NCBI GenBank assembly: GCA_013289685.1
Contig: JABCZL010000022.1
Coordinates: 1-64,000 of the forward strand
Length of the DNA: 64,000 nt
Reading direction: 5' to 3'
From: Acidobacteriota bacterium
GTDB taxonomy: Bacteria; Acidobacteriota; Terriglobia; Terriglobales; Acidobacteriaceae
Shown here: one piece after another, positions 17,288 through 26,522 of the stretch
How positions within the stretch are numbered: the first letter of the stretch is position 1
Layout: each line of letters begins with the position of its first letter
The notes under the pieces: generated by a model
The model's database searches: none
Told to the model about the DNA's origin: nothing
Seen by the model: only the letters and a program-made list of their open reading frames with translations
Program-made: the position numbers and the translations under genes

Positions 17288-17527
17288 GTGAACGCAGCAG
17301 AAGACAACGAACCATTCGTAACGCCTGAAGAAGCAGCAGTCTTTCTCAGGATCAGCCCCGTGACGGTAAAGAAGATGGCACGGGAAGGAGAGCTCCCCGC
17401 ACACCCGATAGGAAACGGACTTCGCAAGCGCTGGCGCTTTCGAATTTCTGAGCTGGTTTCCCACATGCGTTGTCGTGTACAGTCAGAATCGTCATCCGTG
17501 CGCGCTTTAAGGAGGAAAGCTTCTTGA
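17288..17527 (+). CDS. excisionase-like helix-turn-helix protein
   Basis: 79 residues from GTG 17288 with GGAG upstream. It contains the MerR/Xis-type winged HTH pattern FVTPEEAAVFLRISPVTVKK and a basic GNGLRKRWRFRISEL wing. It overlaps the integrase start by 4 nt (TTGA). Small HTH_17 proteins directly before a tyrosine integrase usually act as excisionase/recombination directionality factors. The assignment is by family and position. Confidence 0.75.
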   Translation: MNAAEDNEPFVTPEEAAVFLRISPVTVKKMAREGELPAHPIGNGLRKRWRFRISELVSHMRCRVQSESSSVRALRRKAS

Positions 17528-18723
17528 AACGCACACAGCAAGACGTGGGCACGATTGTCCGCAAGAAGAAAGCGCGAGGCCCGGATGTGTGGGTTTGGCG
17601 CTTTTACGAAACGGACGAGATGGGCATTACGCGAAAGCGCAGCGTAATGTTAGCGGGAGATGCGGAAGGATGGCCAACGGAAGATCATGCCTGGCAAGGG
17701 TCGAGAGAGTTTCGATACCAACGGATGGACCAGTCTTCCAGTCAATCGTTCGGAGCATTGGTAAGGCGATACATGCATGAAGCAATGCCAGAACGGTATT
17801 CAACCAAGAAGTCCTACGTATCCATTTTGAAGGTGCACATTTTGCCGCAATGGGGCGAGGCTCCTGTGGCCGAAGTGAAAAAGCCCCTCAAGGTGGAACA
17901 GTGGTTGAAGGAGCTGAAGCATTCCCCCAAAACGAAGTCCAACATAAAGGGTCTCCTGCATCGCATTTTTGAGTACGCGATGAAATGGGAAATTTTGGAG
18001 ACTCAGAGAAACCCGATGCAGTTAGTCGAAATCAAGGGCGTGACGAAACGGGTTCGCAAGAAAGTTGTGCTTACAGTCGAGCAATATCAGGCTCTTCTCG
18101 CAGAGCTTCCGTACCACATTCAAGTGATGGTCATGATTGCTATGTGCCTGGGCTTGCGCATCAGTGAGATCAGGGCATTGCAGTGGCCGGACTTTGATTT
18201 GAAGGGGCGGATACTGACGTTGACCCGATCCATTGTGGGCCGCTACGTCTGGAACGGCGGAAAAACCGGAGCTTCAGAGGACGAAGTGTTTCTGGATTCC
18301 AAGCTGGTGTCCGTTCTGGAGGATTGGCAGAAGCGATGTGTCGAAACGCCGGAGGCTTGGCTATTCGCTAATGCGGATACGAAACGCCCAGTCCACGGCG
18401 ATGCCATTCAGAAAGACTACTTGCGACCGGCTGGCGAAAAGATCGGATTGCAAGGAGTAGGCTGGCACAGCTTTCGGCACACCTATCGAACGCTGATTGA
18501 TGATATAGGCACGCCACTCGGGGTGCAGCAGCGCCTCATGCGGCACGCCGACATCAAGACGACCATGAATACCTACGGCTCAGCATTTGAGAAGACCAAG
18601 CGCCGAGCCAATAGCCGGGTAGCAGACCTTGTTTTGCCACCCGCGATCAAAAAGCAACTGAAGGATAGGGCGAAGGAAGTTTCCCTGAAGAATTTGAGGC
18701 CCGAAACAGCCACGATTCAGTGA
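17524..18723 (+). CDS. tyrosine recombinase / phage-type integrase
   Basis: 399 residues from a TTG with AAGGAGG upstream. An SAM-like N-terminal core-binding domain (YMHEAMPERYSTKKSYVSIL…) precedes the catalytic domain. Catalytic residues are visible: Arg in CLGLRISEIRAL, His-x-x-Arg in WHSFRHTYRT, His in LMRHADIKTT and Tyr in MNTYGSAF. It catalyses integration/excision at the tRNA-fMet gene just downstream. The gene ends about 45 bp from the 3' end of that tRNA, typical for element-encoded integrases. Confidence 0.92.
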   Translation: MKRTQQDVGTIVRKKKARGPDVWVWRFYETDEMGITRKRSVMLAGDAEGWPTEDHAWQGSREFRYQRMDQSSSQSFGALVRRYMHEAMPERYSTKKSYVSILKVHILPQWGEAPVAEVKKPLKVEQWLKELKHSPKTKSNIKGLLHRIFEYAMKWEILETQRNPMQLVEIKGVTKRVRKKVVLTVEQYQALLAELPYHIQVMVMIAMCLGLRISEIRALQWPDFDLKGRILTLTRSIVGRYVWNGGKTGASEDEVFLDSKLVSVLEDWQKRCVETPEAWLFANADTKRPVHGDAIQKDYLRPAGEKIGLQGVGWHSFRHTYRTLIDDIGTPLGVQQRLMRHADIKTTMNTYGSAFEKTKRRANSRVADLVLPPAIKKQLKDRAKEVSLKNLRPETATIQ

Positions 18724-18767
18724 TTTTGGAATTGGGGACTACGCCGGTAGTCCCCCAAATCCGTAAG

Positions 18768-18844
<77 letters not shown>

Positions 18845-19031
18845 CTTGGATCATAGCAACCATGCGGAGTGCCGTCAAACATTGCCCACGACCACTGCCG
18901 CTCAAATGGGGCTAACTGGCACGCTGGCCGCCAATTCCGCCCTGTCGTTTGGCGAAATCGAGGCCCGCGCCGTAGAGTAACCGTGAAACTCCGCAAGCCC
19001 CAACAACCCAGACGCAAGACGAAGGAGGCAC

Positions 19032-21704
19032 ATGTTGAATCCCGACCGTTTTCCCGGCAGCCTGTTTCGTTTATGGAGGTTTCCTCCATGGCGATCTTCT
19101 TCACGTTCATGGGGATCCGCGGGGAGGGCTTTGGGCGCCTCGGCTGGAATTCTGGCGCTGGTGTTGGTGGTCTGCATCTCGGTTCATCACGCGCCTTACG
19201 CAGCCGCCTCCGATGCAGGGCCCTTGGCGGCGAACATTGTTCGGTCTGCGACGGATCTCAACTGGCGACAAAGTCCTGTATCGGTTCTCGGTTCGCCGGG
19301 CAAGAATTCGGTCACGCTCGACCCGTGTCCGCCCGGCGTGTTCGCAACTGAACCCTGGTATTACATATATATTGCTGGCAGGGGAACTCCTGAAGCTGTC
19401 CGGGTCACCGGCGGAACGTGCAAAGGGGATGGCCGGCCGGGGACGCTGGAGTTTACGACTGCAAATGCTCATCCTTCCGGCTACGTGGTGAGCAGCGCTT
19501 CAGGCGGTATTGAGGAAGCTTCCATTGCGGCGCGCTTTACTCCCACCAACCCAACCGGGATTTCGCAGTCGGGCAGAGTCGTGATTCCTCCCGGCGAATA
19601 CGATGTCTTCGCTCCCATTTCTATTCGAGCCGTCAGCCAGACGATCGATTTCGCAGGTTCCATCTTGAATTGCTACACACCGAACGACCCGTGTCTCCTG
19701 GTCGGCGACCACGCCAACCCCGGCTTGGCCGTCAACGTCACTCTAAACAGTCCTCGTGGCCGGCCCATGATGGTCGGCGGAACGAAGCCATTTATCGAAG
19801 TGAACGGGCAGCAGACGCGCATCTTCAACGTCAGTGCTCGCCGCCCGCCAAGCGGTGCGAGTTTCGGTTCCTACGTGCAGGTCGACGACGATCAGGCGTT
19901 CTTGCTCGACGGATTGGATTCCACTTTGGGCGGGGGCGTAACCTGTAATCCATCGTATTGCGGCGCGTTCGTTACGGCTCCCGGCCCCTTCCAGCTCTGG
20001 GCGGCCGTCGGGTGGCTGAAGCACCTCAATCTTTCCCTGCAATGTCAGGGCAAGGGGGTGGACTGGCTTTCGGGGAACGGCCTGAAGATTTCCGACAGCG
20101 TGATTCAGGGCTGGTCGGTTTTTGGGGTTCGCGTCAGCAACCAGCGTGGCGGATACGGAGGGTTTATCTCGGACAACGTGTACTACGAGGCTGCCGATTG
20201 CAAAAACTCTAGCCCACTGGGAAACGTGGGGAACGCGGCGATTCTGGCCGAGGGTGTTCACGTCAAGGTGAGTGGATTGGCCAACAACGGCGCTTCCGCT
20301 GTGTTCCCGAACTGGGGTGCACGTGCGGGTTCTCGCGACTGGCTCTACTGGGTGGTCCCGGTTCACGCCCAGTTCGGCGATGGCGTCCCGCTACCCGCCG
20401 GATACGCTTTCACGAATGGTTCGGGCAGTATAACGGGAACCTTCCCCAGGATCGTGGGAGCGGCGGGCTACAAGATTCTTAAGATCGACTGGGATATGAA
20501 AAACACTCCACCCTTCCCCGAAGGCACGGGGGACTATCTTGTGGCTACAGTTCAGCAGAGTTCGTGTGCGACGCTAGTCTGTCAGTTCACCGACAATGGA
20601 GGAAAGCTCGCGTCTTACAGCATTGCGGGGGAAAATCTCTCGGCGAATATCTATATGCCGAGGTTAGACTTCTGGCCCGGAGCGGTTGTGATTTCATCTG
20701 GGGCGGACATGTCGGCCGCCTCGTACCACAGTTTCGCGCCACCGCTGCAAGCCGATGTTCTGGGCATCGGTGCGATCGTTAGCACGATTGCCTCGGGAGC
20801 CGTGACCGGAGAAGCCCATAGTCTGATCATGTCGGGAGCGGTTCCTCCGGCTGCGGCCAACCTGGAGGCAGTGCACACCAACGGCGCAGGAGAAATACCC
20901 GGAGCGACGATTTTGAAAGCCGCCAACGGCGTGGGGACCCGGGAGAATGGCCTGAAGGGAAGATTGAACTTCGGACACCACGGTCTCGATATTGGTTTCA
21001 CCCCGCTGATTACCCTGGGCGACAGTAACTGGGGCAAGACCTGGACGAGCGGGAATCATCGTCCGGCCGCGGATGCAAACGATCTCGATCTGGGCTACGA
21101 GGGCAACATCGATACTCTCTACAGCCGGGCCCAGAAAGAGGTTCGCGAATACGTAGGAAAATTTCCCGACGGCAGCCCGCAAGAGAAGCTGACTGCCGCG
21201 GCCAAGACCTTCAATGTGCCGGTGACCATCAATGGAAATCTCACGGTCACCGGAAAATGCGTGGGCTGCGCCGGGGACGCTGGCGGCGCCGGATCGGCTG
21301 CGGGCGGTGGCGGAGCGCGGTGGGCGGTTTCTTTGACTGGCCAGAAGGCAGCCATTGCGGCTACGAATTTGTGCGTATCTTCCGCGTGCGGACCGGGCCA
21401 GTACCGGGTCAATTATTACCTGGACTCGACCGCCGCGTGTTCGTCCCCGGGGAATGCGGCGGCTTCGCTGACATTGGGGTGGAAGGATGAAACCAGTGCC
21501 AGAACTTTCCGCGTGCCGCTTTCGGGAGCAGGCATTTCCGGCGGTAACAGTTTGTCGTTGGGTGGCACCTCGAATTTTGGTGGCGGCACGATCTCTGTTT
21601 GGTCGGCAGGGAATGCGGCGATTACTTATTCGACCGCGTACACAGGTTGTGCGGCGGGTGCAGGCAGTTATGCACTACGGATCGCGGTAGAGAAGGTGCA
21701 ATGA
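19032..21704 (+). CDS. secreted right-handed beta-helix protein (pectate-lyase-like fold)
   Basis: 890 residues; AAGGAGG lies 5 bp before the ATG. A basic N terminus and a hydrophobic segment at ~35-55 (ILALVLVVCISV) form a signal/anchor. The middle contains beta-helix-like repeats (VFAPISIRAVSQTIDFAGSI, ISDSVIQGWSVFGVRVSN). The C-terminal ~150 residues form a Gly/Ala/Ser-rich module (VPVTINGNLTVTGKC, then a GGAGSAAGGGG linker, then a beta-sandwich ending in YALRIAVEKVQ) that I associate with Acidobacteria surface proteins. Paired Cys residues suggest disulphides. A polysaccharide-related or adhesive role is likely; no catalytic residues are identified. Confidence 0.7.
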   Translation: MLNPDRFPGSLFRLWRFPPWRSSSRSWGSAGRALGASAGILALVLVVCISVHHAPYAAASDAGPLAANIVRSATDLNWRQSPVSVLGSPGKNSVTLDPCPPGVFATEPWYYIYIAGRGTPEAVRVTGGTCKGDGRPGTLEFTTANAHPSGYVVSSASGGIEEASIAARFTPTNPTGISQSGRVVIPPGEYDVFAPISIRAVSQTIDFAGSILNCYTPNDPCLLVGDHANPGLAVNVTLNSPRGRPMMVGGTKPFIEVNGQQTRIFNVSARRPPSGASFGSYVQVDDDQAFLLDGLDSTLGGGVTCNPSYCGAFVTAPGPFQLWAAVGWLKHLNLSLQCQGKGVDWLSGNGLKISDSVIQGWSVFGVRVSNQRGGYGGFISDNVYYEAADCKNSSPLGNVGNAAILAEGVHVKVSGLANNGASAVFPNWGARAGSRDWLYWVVPVHAQFGDGVPLPAGYAFTNGSGSITGTFPRIVGAAGYKILKIDWDMKNTPPFPEGTGDYLVATVQQSSCATLVCQFTDNGGKLASYSIAGENLSANIYMPRLDFWPGAVVISSGADMSAASYHSFAPPLQADVLGIGAIVSTIASGAVTGEAHSLIMSGAVPPAAANLEAVHTNGAGEIPGATILKAANGVGTRENGLKGRLNFGHHGLDIGFTPLITLGDSNWGKTWTSGNHRPAADANDLDLGYEGNIDTLYSRAQKEVREYVGKFPDGSPQEKLTAAAKTFNVPVTINGNLTVTGKCVGCAGDAGGAGSAAGGGGARWAVSLTGQKAAIAATNLCVSSACGPGQYRVNYYLDSTAACSSPGNAAASLTLGWKDETSARTFRVPLSGAGISGGNSLSLGGTSNFGGGTISVWSAGNAAITYSTAYTGCAAGAGSYALRIAVEKVQ

Positions 21705-21729
21705 TGCAGGCGCTGGGCACATAACGCTG

Positions 21730-22542
21730 TCATCCGTCGAGACGGAGCAACGAACCCTTGGGCAATAGGTCGGGTGACTGCCTGACGGATCGCCAAATCT
21801 CATCCACTACACTGTGCAATGAGCAAAAATTGTGCCCCCCCCCGAGAATTTCACCCATCAACTCGTCCAACATGTTCGCAGTCCCACGCCCGTCCCAGCG
21901 AACGCCGTCGGGTGGTTCCGCCGTATCAAACACCTTGGCGCGGACAGAATTGTAGTGGGCGAGGGATGGAGTATTGCATCCCACAAAGGTGGGATGGAAA
22001 TTCAGAATTTTCAGTCCCGGAGTAAACAACGACCTTCGGAACACATCGACGGCGAATGACCTGTCGGTGGCGTCAAAAGCCGTATCGTCTTCGAAATAGA
22101 CCGGCAGGCGCAAAATCCCTGAAGGGTGGATCATCGGTAACAGGTAACCCTGGCAAGCGGTCGGATTCTGGGAGTCCGCCACAATGCCTGCCTTTGCGAG
22201 CGCGCGCATACGAAAAGAATCCTCTGCGAAGCAGTGGTTGCGTACTGTACGTGCCCCGGGGAAAACGCGCTGGCAATATTGGACGACCTCTTCCACGCTA
22301 GCGCCGTGCGACGAGCCGCCCATGAAGTTGGGATGCCAGCCTTGTTCGATGATGCCTTTCTTGACGGCGTCATCGAGTGTTGCGGATGGACTGGTCCGAA
22401 ATATGTGTGCAGGCTGACCCCATTTGCCAAGGCGTTCGAGGAAAATCGTATTGGCCCACTCCGGCGACCAGTCCTGGTCGGCGGTCAGGACGAACACAGG
22501 TTCCGTCGCAACCCGGCCCCACAAGCGTCTGGCGTCAAGCAT
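21730..22542 (-). CDS. polysaccharide deacetylase-like protein, WbmS family
   Basis: 270 residues. NodB/WbmS-type features: LTADQDWSPEWAN near the N terminus (catalytic-Asp region), HPNFMGGSSHG (metal-ligand histidines), NHCFAEDSFRMRALAKAGIVAD, and LNFHPTFVGCN near the C-terminal third. These TIM-barrel-like enzymes deacetylate glycans; WbmS relatives occur in O-antigen loci. Its start overlaps the last 8 nt of the acyltransferase gene, so the two are translated together. Exact substrate unknown. Confidence 0.7.
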   Translation of the reverse strand: MLDARRLWGRVATEPVFVLTADQDWSPEWANTIFLERLGKWGQPAHIFRTSPSATLDDAVKKGIIEQGWHPNFMGGSSHGASVEEVVQYCQRVFPGARTVRNHCFAEDSFRMRALAKAGIVADSQNPTACQGYLLPMIHPSGILRLPVYFEDDTAFDATDRSFAVDVFRRSLFTPGLKILNFHPTFVGCNTPSLAHYNSVRAKVFDTAEPPDGVRWDGRGTANMLDELMGEILGGGHNFCSLHSVVDEIWRSVRQSPDLLPKGSLLRLDG

Positions 22543-23569
22543 GATGCACCTGGCCTGCAGGGTCTAACCGGTAGCGCTCTCCACATTTGCCGCAGGTGGC
22601 GAGATCAGATTCGAACTGAAGTTTCGACCGGCAAACGCAAACCTGCGCGGCGACTTTCGCAGGCGAGCCATAGGCGAGGGAGTGGGGCGGCAGGTTCCGC
22701 GTTACCACTGCCCCGGTGCCGACATAGCAGTGGTCTCCGATCGTGAGACTTTGGTTGACAGAAACGTTTGGCCCGAGCCACACGCCGTCGCCTAGGGCTG
22801 CTCCCCCTGAAATCTCCGAACAAGCGACGATAGAGCAGTTCTGTCCGGTGTGTGCAGAGTGGGCGAAATGGACGAGATTGTCGATGGTCGTATGCACTCC
22901 GACAAACGAGAAATCACCGAAGAGTCCCCGGTCGATGCAGGTGGAAGACCCAACTTGCACGCCTGCGCTTAGCCACACTCCCCCCGCATGCGGGACAATC
23001 GTACGCCGGCCGCGGATGACGGCATTCTCGAAGCCATCACCCCCTACTGTGGCGTTAGGCTTGATACATACCTCTGCTCCGACAAAGGTGTTGGGCAGAA
23101 TCACGGCACAGGCGCCAATTACAGCGCCAGCTTCAATGTGGACATTGTCCGCGATCACCGCCTTCTCGTGGACGCGGGCAGTAGGACTGACGAAGGGCTG
23201 CAGGCGTTCGAAGTTGCCGTTCTCGGCCGCCGCCGCGAACGCCGTGTAGAAAAGGTCATGCGGATCGCCCTCGACGATGAGTGCGGTATTGCCTTCCGGC
23301 AGGCAACTGCGCAAATCGGCCCGGGTCACCACGGCAAGATCGCTGCCACTTCGTAACAAGCCTGCAAAACGAGCCGATGTTAGGTAAGTGATGGCGATGC
23401 CGCCATCGATGTTGGATAAGCCGTCCAAAGTCGTGAAGCGGGAGACCTCGCCGTCTCTGCCATCCAGGGCCATTCCATTTTGCCGGGCGAGTTCTGAGAG
23501 CAGCAGCCCGCGACACTGAAGCCTGCGAGGGCGCCCACCGCCGGAGACAAGTTCATGAGCAGGGATCAT
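22535..23569 (-). CDS. LpxD-like left-handed beta-helix acyltransferase with C-terminal zinc-ribbon-like tail
   Basis: 344 residues. Hexapeptide repeats fill residues ~125-300 (PTARVHEKAVIADNVHIEAG, IGDHCYVGTGAVVTRNLPP), preceded by an LpxD-type N domain and containing the HFAHSAHTGQNC catalytic-His region. The last ~35 residues hold CVC…CGKCGERY, a metal-binding-like tail not present in standard LpxD. The coupled deacetylase and the downstream glycan operon argue for sugar O/N-acylation of a surface polysaccharide rather than lipid A synthesis. Divergent from asnB across 122 bp. Confidence 0.75.
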   Translation of the reverse strand: MIPAHELVSGGGRPRRLQCRGLLLSELARQNGMALDGRDGEVSRFTTLDGLSNIDGGIAITYLTSARFAGLLRSGSDLAVVTRADLRSCLPEGNTALIVEGDPHDLFYTAFAAAAENGNFERLQPFVSPTARVHEKAVIADNVHIEAGAVIGACAVILPNTFVGAEVCIKPNATVGGDGFENAVIRGRRTIVPHAGGVWLSAGVQVGSSTCIDRGLFGDFSFVGVHTTIDNLVHFAHSAHTGQNCSIVACSEISGGAALGDGVWLGPNVSVNQSLTIGDHCYVGTGAVVTRNLPPHSLAYGSPAKVAAQVCVCRSKLQFESDLATCGKCGERYRLDPAGQVHHA

Positions 23570-23691
23570 CGAAATTATGCGGTTATGATGTTAACAGATG
23601 GCTTGCTGAGAAGTTCTTGCGATTGGGCTGCGTACACACTAGAGCGTTCCCATTCACGTAATATTATCCCTGCCAATGCGGCAGTGACCCT

Positions 23692-25608
23692 ATGTGCGGA
23701 ATTTTTGGCATTGTCGCGCGCAACGCGCGGATCCCCGACGGTGTGCTCGAGAGCGGCACGCAGTCGCTCGCGCACCGCGGGCCTGATGATTCAGGCACGA
23801 TTCTTCTGCGCGATTCCGTTCCTGACCCGGTTGAAATCGGCTTGGGAAACCGGCGTCTGGCGATTCTCGACCTCTCTCCGCTGGCCCACCAACCCATGCA
23901 CGACGCCGAAACCGGCAACTGGATCGTCTACAACGGCGAGATCTACAACTTCCGCGACGTCCGGGCCGAACTCGAAAAAGGCGGCACAATTTTCGTCAGC
24001 CACTCCGACACCGAAGTTGTCCTGAAGGCTTACGCGCGTTGGGGCGAGGAGTGCCTGGCGAAATTCCGCGGCATGTTTGCTTTCGCGATCTGGGACGCTC
24101 GCCGCCACCGCCTGTTCATTGCCCGCGATCCCATGGGGATCAAGCCGCTCTACTATGCAGAGGCCAGTTCGTATTTTCTTTTTGCTTCCGAAGTCCGAAC
24201 ATTGCTTGGCACTGGTCTCGTGCCGCGCCACATCGACCCGGCAGGTCTGTTGAACTACCTCACTTTCGGGTCGGCCTATGACCCGCTCACGTTGGTGGAG
24301 GGAGTTCGTGCGCTTCCCGCGGGCCACACTCTGACCTGGGAAGGCGGAACCCTGCGCGAGTCCGCGTATTGGGATTTGGTGGACGAACCGGGAACAGCGG
24401 TACGAACTCCAGCTTCGTTGCTTGCCGAGAATGAGGACCAAACCCCAGACCGCTTGCAGCCGATGCTCGAAGAAGCCGTTCGCTTGCAGCTAGTCAGCGA
24501 CGTGCCGGTGGGAGTGTTTCTTTCCGGGGGCATTGACTCGAGCGCGCTGGTCAGCATTCTCAGCCGTGGGGGCGTCACCCCGAGCACGTTTTCCATCGTC
24601 TTCCGCGAGGCAGATTTCTCCGAAGCGCAGCACTCGCGGGCGATCGCCGCCAGGTTTCGCACCGATCATCACGAGATCAATGTTTCTCAGACGGATGTCC
24701 TGACCGCGATTCCTGACGCCTTGCGCGCGATGGACCTGCCGACCATGGACGGAATCAACACCTACTTCGTTTCGCGGGAAGCGCGGCGCGCAGGCCTGAA
24801 AGTCGCCCTATCGGGGCTGGGCGGGGACGAAGTTTTTGCCGGGTATTCCTCGTTCCGCACCGTCCCGCGCATGGAGCGCTTCGCTCAGTTCTGGAGACAG
24901 GTGCCGAGCGTGGTTCGCAGTCCAGTCGCCTCGGCATTTGCCGCACTTTCGCCAGCCAATGACCAGAATCGCAAGCTGGCGTCCCTGGCGCGCGACAATG
25001 GCCGGGTCCTGCATCCTTACTTCCTCAGCCGGATGCTGTTTACGCCCACCCAGTGCGATCTTCTGTTCAGCCAGGCCGATGGGTCTGCGGCTGATCGCGC
25101 TGCACAATCGCAACGGGATCGACTGCAGCGCGCCCTTCCGCTCGATGCGGTCAATCGCGTTTCCTATCTCGAGTCGCGCTGTTATATGCTAAATACACTG
25201 TTGCGCGACGCAGATTTTATGAGCATGTCGCAGGGTCTGGAGGTCCGAGTTCCCCTGATCGATCACCAGTTGGCCAAAGCCGTCCTGGCTCTTCCGGGCG
25301 GGTGGAAGCTGAATGGTACCCCGAAGAAACTTCTGGTTGGAGCACTGGCGGGATCGCTACCCGACGAAATCGTGCATCGTCCGAAGCGCGGCTTTACTCT
25401 GCCCTTTGAGCGCTGGATGCGGCAGGAGCTTCGAGCGGAGATCGAGCCGGTGCTGGGGAAAAAACGGATCAGCGAAGGCCCACTGGGAGGACTGCTGGAC
25501 TCCGCTCATGTGGACCGAGTCTGGAAGGGTTTTCTGGGCGGCGAGACTTCATGGTCGCGTCCGTGGTCCTTGTACGTCCTGCAACGCTGGTGCGAACTGC
25601 ACCTGTAA
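23692..25608 (+). CDS. asnB: asparagine synthase (glutamine-hydrolysing)
   Basis: 638 residues. Cys2 after the initiator Met (MCGIFGIV) is the class-II glutamine amidotransferase nucleophile; HRGPDDSG and YNGEIYN are further N-terminal signatures. The synthase domain carries the PP-loop SGGIDSS at 278-283 and LSGLGGDEVFAGY. In polysaccharide loci such enzymes often amidate uronic acids or act in glycan assembly rather than making free asparagine. It heads a tight plus-strand operon; the next gene starts 12 bp after its stop. Confidence 0.9.
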   Translation: MCGIFGIVARNARIPDGVLESGTQSLAHRGPDDSGTILLRDSVPDPVEIGLGNRRLAILDLSPLAHQPMHDAETGNWIVYNGEIYNFRDVRAELEKGGTIFVSHSDTEVVLKAYARWGEECLAKFRGMFAFAIWDARRHRLFIARDPMGIKPLYYAEASSYFLFASEVRTLLGTGLVPRHIDPAGLLNYLTFGSAYDPLTLVEGVRALPAGHTLTWEGGTLRESAYWDLVDEPGTAVRTPASLLAENEDQTPDRLQPMLEEAVRLQLVSDVPVGVFLSGGIDSSALVSILSRGGVTPSTFSIVFREADFSEAQHSRAIAARFRTDHHEINVSQTDVLTAIPDALRAMDLPTMDGINTYFVSREARRAGLKVALSGLGGDEVFAGYSSFRTVPRMERFAQFWRQVPSVVRSPVASAFAALSPANDQNRKLASLARDNGRVLHPYFLSRMLFTPTQCDLLFSQADGSAADRAAQSQRDRLQRALPLDAVNRVSYLESRCYMLNTLLRDADFMSMSQGLEVRVPLIDHQLAKAVLALPGGWKLNGTPKKLLVGALAGSLPDEIVHRPKRGFTLPFERWMRQELRAEIEPVLGKKRISEGPLGGLLDSAHVDRVWKGFLGGETSWSRPWSLYVLQRWCELHL

Positions 25609-25619
25609 ATCGCTTCCCC

Positions 25620-26522
25620 ATGCAGAAAGTCGAAGAAATCGCCAAATCGCAGCCTGTCACGCCAACCGGAAAGCTGCCGGTCAGCGTGATCGTGGCTGCG
25701 CGCAACGAGGAGAAGAATCTCCCGCGCTGCCTGGAGGCGCTGCGCAATGTTGGCGAGGTCTATGTCATCGATTCCCAGAGCACCGACGCCACTCCCGAAA
25801 TCGCGCGCACCTTCGGCGCCAAACTTGTGCAGTTCCACTACCAGGGTGGATGGCCCAAGAAACGTCAATGGGCCATCGAGAATCTGCCGCTCGAGTTTGA
25901 TTGGATCTTCCTGGTCGATGCCGACGAAGCACTTACGCCCGAACTGGAAGAGGAAGTTCGCGGGGCCGTCAAAGATCCAAGCATCAATGGCTACTATGTT
26001 TCTCTGCGGATGTACTTTCTCGGCCGGCTGCTTCGCCACGGGGGAGCGGGGTTCTGGAAGTTGTCACTGTTTCGCCGGGGCAAAGGCGGTTACGAATGCC
26101 GCCTGAAAGATCAGGACTCCTCCATGGCTGACATGGAGATTCATGAACACGTTGTAGTTGAAGGTGAAACAGCCAGGCTGCGGAATCCGCTGGCTCACCG
26201 CAATGTTGAGTCGCTATCCCGCTACATTCGGAAACACGATGAGTACTCCAACTGGGAGGCGAAGGTGTGGCTGGAGAGCGAAGCGAACGGCCAACTCGCG
26301 CCGTCAATTTTCGGTACCCAGGCGCAGCGCCGCCGCTGGCTCAAGACCAGGTTCCTCGGCATTCCGGGCGCGCCGCTATGGTTCTTTTTGTTCAAGTATC
26401 TGTTTAGCCTGGGATTTCTGGACGGTGTGCCCGGCCTGATTTATTGCGGATTTCAAGCGGTACAAGTGTTTCACGTGAAGTCGAAGATCTACGAGTTGCG
26501 AAGGGCGCGCGAGAACGACTGA
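25620..26522 (+). CDS. family 2 glycosyltransferase
   Basis: 300 residues from ATG 25620. GT-A fold signatures: VSVIVAARNEEKNLPRCL, IDSQSTDATPEIA, the DXD-type LVDADEAL, and a C-terminal membrane-associated hydrophobic region (PLWFFLFKYLFSLGFLDG). This resembles LPS/EPS heptosyl- or glucosyltransferases of the WaaE/beta-1,4-glucosyltransferase type. It sits directly between asnB and the DUF362 gene with no gap to the latter, so it is part of the glycan operon. Confidence 0.88.
   Translation: MQKVEEIAKSQPVTPTGKLPVSVIVAARNEEKNLPRCLEALRNVGEVYVIDSQSTDATPEIARTFGAKLVQFHYQGGWPKKRQWAIENLPLEFDWIFLVDADEALTPELEEEVRGAVKDPSINGYYVSLRMYFLGRLLRHGGAGFWKLSLFRRGKGGYECRLKDQDSSMADMEIHEHVVVEGETARLRNPLAHRNVESLSRYIRKHDEYSNWEAKVWLESEANGQLAPSIFGTQAQRRRWLKTRFLGIPGAPLWFFLFKYLFSLGFLDGVPGLIYCGFQAVQVFHVKSKIYELRRAREND

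Noticed and set aside
13000-17300. Long minus-strand frames opposite the conjugation genes
   Set aside because: Mirror frames of high-GC coding sequence; no motifs.
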